Positions 62,208 to 64,000 of a stretch of DNA of 64,000 nucleotides are shown piece by piece. Numbering within the stretch: the first letter of the stretch is position 1; every line of letters begins with the position of its first letter. Source of the DNA: Sphingomonas sp. MA1305 (GTDB lineage: Bacteria > Pseudomonadota > Alphaproteobacteria > Sphingomonadales > Sphingomonadaceae); the NCBI RefSeq assembly GCF_016107325.1, contig NZ_RCVT01000002.1, forward strand, positions 496,001 through 560,000, given 5' to 3'. Made by a program: the position numbers and the translations under genes. The notes beneath the pieces are model-generated. The model was given only the letters and a program-made list of their open reading frames with translations, searched no databases and was not told the DNA's origin.

Positions 62208-62511
62208 TAATCTGTTTTGTGGTGAGCATCGACAGGTTGAACAGTTAGTTCGCGCATAATGACCGTTTCGATGCCATGAGCCTTCCTTCAGAACTTTCCA
62301 GTCGCTGCGGACCAGGCAACAGCATCGTCGTCGGTTCGGGATGCGTGCAAGCCGAATCTAGTGCGTCAAATTGTCAGAATGTTCTTCGGCGCTATCCAAG
62401 CCTTATTATGAATGTCACAGGCGTTCCCGACGCGTGAAGTCTCGCGCGGTACAGCCTGTGCGTGTGCGATGGCACTGGGGATGCCGAGGCGTGACGGATA
62501 TGTCCGTACCG

Positions 62512-63246
62512 TCACGCCGCCAGCGCCGGATGCCCTGTGACCAAAGGCAGATGAAGATAGGACGGCGAAAAGCCGCAGGCCGATTCCAACGCGGCTATGT
62601 CGGGGATGATGACCTCATGCCCTTCGAACTCTACAAGACCAGCAAGACGCAGTTTTTTCATCATACGGTTGACGTGCACCGCCGTCAGGCCAAGCGCGTC
62701 GCCAAGCTGCTCCTGTATCACCGGCACCAGGAATCGACCGTCACGGACCGCGCCGATGGCATCAGCTCGGGTGTGCAGCTCACAAATCAGATGGGCCAGC
62801 GCAGTTTCCGCATCCTGCGAATTCAGCAGCCACATCCGCAAGATAGCTTCGTCGGTCAGCTTCGCACGCCACAATGCCTTACCGATCGCGGGAGACACTG
62901 CGACGGCTTGTTCGATCACATTAGCCTGGACTCGCGCCACCTCGCAGTCCGTCAGGGCGACGATGGCGTGCTCCATCGCCTCTCCGGTCACGGCGTGAAT
63001 GCCGCAGAAATCGCCCGGAAGCATGAACCCCGTGATACGTCGGCTTCCATTCCTGCGGACGCTGTAACGTGCAGCCCAGCCGCTCTCGATGACGTAGACG
63101 TAACCCGGGCGATCCCCGACCTGCAGGATATCGCGCCCGCGCTTGACCGACACGGATGACCAGGGGATGGATTGGACGAGGTCGACGTCGAGCTCTTCCA
63201 AGTCTGCGAGCTGGCAAAGGCGGTTCAAGAATAATTTCGCTGGCAT
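62512..63246 (-). CDS. Crp/Fnr family transcriptional regulator
   Basis: A 244-residue protein with an N-terminal cyclic-nucleotide-binding-type beta-roll (about 20-125; RGRDILQVGDRPGYVYVIES, GFMLPGDFCGIHAV), a dimer helix, and a C-terminal winged helix (VIQEQLGDALGLTAVHVNRM, MKKLRLAGLVEF). No N-terminal Cys cluster for an iron-sulfur centre is seen, so it is not a classic oxygen-sensing FNR. It is upstream of the glf operon on the same strand, separated by 415 bp. Confidence 0.9.
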   Translation of the reverse strand: MPAKLFLNRLCQLADLEELDVDLVQSIPWSSVSVKRGRDILQVGDRPGYVYVIESGWAARYSVRRNGSRRITGFMLPGDFCGIHAVTGEAMEHAIVALTDCEVARVQANVIEQAVAVSPAIGKALWRAKLTDEAILRMWLLNSQDAETALAHLICELHTRADAIGAVRDGRFLVPVIQEQLGDALGLTAVHVNRMMKKLRLAGLVEFEGHEVIIPDIAALESACGFSPSYLHLPLVTGHPALAA

Positions 63247-63466
63247 GCCGCACTCTCCTTCCGTGGGTTGCGGAATGAGCGAGGTACCACATCGATAAAC
63301 TTGCGTATTTGTCGAAGGTTAATGGCACCCAATGAGCGCTGGCGGCCATCAAGCGTCTTTGCGGACAGCTATGGCGCGGAATGTGGCCGCCCGTCTGTTG
63401 CAAGGGAAAGGCGGATAAATCCTCCGCCTCGACCAAATAATGCTGCAGTCGCGCGAGGTGTCGCGT

Positions 63467-64000
63467 CTACATTCCAAGGGCGAGATGTTCGTGTTCGCTG
63501 ACCCCAAATGCCCCGCGATGCGTCTGCTCGACCAGCTCCCGGTCTGTGTCGCTGGTCAGCGCGGCGCGTGCCCGATCGACGGCATCGGAAGCCTCGCGCG
63601 CGAGAAGCTGTCGTGCCGCCGGCGCATGCCGCGCTAGCGCCCCAAGCGCCTTTTGCAGGCGAACGCCGACTTCGACGAGTCCGGCGCCGTCGCGCGCAAT
63701 GGGCCTGCACCAGTCGTCGAGCAATGCGGCTAGCGGAATCGGTGAAACATGAACTTTGGCGGGTAGCGGCGTGATCTGCTGCGACCCGAAATCGAGCAGC
63801 CGCAGCATCACCCGGCTGCCCGCTTCGATCACCGCAATGGCGGTGCCGGGATCGTTGACCGCCGGTGACAGCGCCCGGGACGCGATCTCCGACAGCACCA
63901 CCAGACCGAAGCGCGGATCGTGATCGAAGGCGCGCTGGTGCGCCAGCGTGAAGGCCTGTTGCACGTCGTCCACCGCCGCCTCATCGGCGGCGGCGCCGAT
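63467..64000 (-). CDS. DUF2254 family membrane protein, C-terminal part
   Basis: The frame enters from the right edge and ends at 63467. Visible residues include FDHDPRFGLVVLSEIASRAL, SPAVNDPGTAIAVIEAGSRV and a C-terminal VDRARAALTSDTDRELVE tail, matching the C-terminal soluble domain of DUF2254 membrane proteins. No function is known. The N-terminal membrane part is outside the window. Confidence 0.85.
   Translation of the reverse strand: MGAAADEAAVDDVQQAFTLAHQRAFDHDPRFGLVVLSEIASRALSPAVNDPGTAIAVIEAGSRVMLRLLDFGSQQITPLPAKVHVSPIPLAALLDDWCRPIARDGAGLVEVGVRLQKALGALARHAPAARQLLAREASDAVDRARAALTSDTDRELVEQTHRGAFGVSEHEHLALGM

Larger units (their letters stand above)
62098..62511. other. Control region between glf operon and the Crp/Fnr gene
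   Basis: About 410 bp with no supported gene. It contains the ACTTGC/GCAAGT and FNR-like palindromes annotated separately. The promoter of the glf operon must lie here. Confidence 0.55.

Overview
The window is high-GC DNA with dense short operons. The gene content (EgtB/EgtD, an Mfd-like helicase, DUF808, PEP carboxylase, a CoxMNOP-like oxidase, small sphingomonad-type proteins) suggests an alphaproteobacterium of the Sphingomonadaceae, probably Sphingomonas or a close relative. This is inferred from protein character, not from a marker gene. Both ends cut genes: argB on the left and a DUF2254 membrane protein on the right.

Positions 1-27.3 kb are ordinary chromosome. They carry argB (partial), a queuosine-precursor transporter, a nucleoside and an amino-acid permease, 3-hydroxyacyl-CoA dehydrogenase, a CPBP protease, a DUF1176 lipoprotein, the ergothioneine pair egtD/egtB, a cobalamin adenosyltransferase, a HIG1 protein, gluQRS, an HNH nuclease, an EF-hand lipoprotein and ppc. 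A YefM-YoeB toxin-antitoxin pair follows, with a textbook twin TGTACA operator. Then come a thioesterase/DedA/oligopeptidase B operon, DUF808, an Mfd-like helicase, a CHASE4-type chemoreceptor and aminopeptidase P. Two overlapping antisense small ORFs lie just before a tRNA-Thr(GGT).

Positions 27.4-47.9 kb are an integrated element of about 20.4 kb inserted in that tRNA-Thr gene, bounded by a perfect 58-bp direct repeat. The left part holds a proteasome-fold (Ntn-hydrolase-like) gene with a small partner. Next is a 1807-residue polyvalent phage-type protein with a nuclease-like start, an ADP-ribosyltransferase-like middle and a virion/ejection-like C-terminus. A small regulator sits opposite a rightward operon of nine small genes. 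The right part is a leftward replication/integration operon: AlpA-like factor, small proteins, CHC2/Toprim primase and DUF3987 protein. Tyrosine integrase lies at the right edge. Between the two convergent arms is about 1 kb of non-coding DNA with hairpins and an inverted array of 9-bp iterons, a candidate replication origin. No terminase, portal, capsid or tail genes were recognised, so this is a satellite-like or strongly reduced prophage.

Positions 47.9-49.6 kb are a scar: a small intact gene, a truncated and frameshifted SRAP gene, and a decayed IS5-type transposase.

Positions 49.6-57.6 kb carry a secreted M3 peptidase and a seven-gene respiratory operon: lipoprotein cytochrome c, CuA/cytochrome c subunit II, subunit I, two subunit III-like proteins, CtaG and a cytochrome c. 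Its arrangement resembles CoxMNOP. Subunit I keeps the active-site residues but has lost the canonical D- and K-channel residues.

Positions 57.7-64 kb carry a leftward three-gene operon: a glycosyltransferase-UDP-galactopyranose mutase fusion, a receiver-like protein, and a GH1-RmlD-like fusion. A Crp/Fnr regulator lies upstream, and the shared upstream region contains an FNR-like palindrome. The window ends in the DUF2254 gene.
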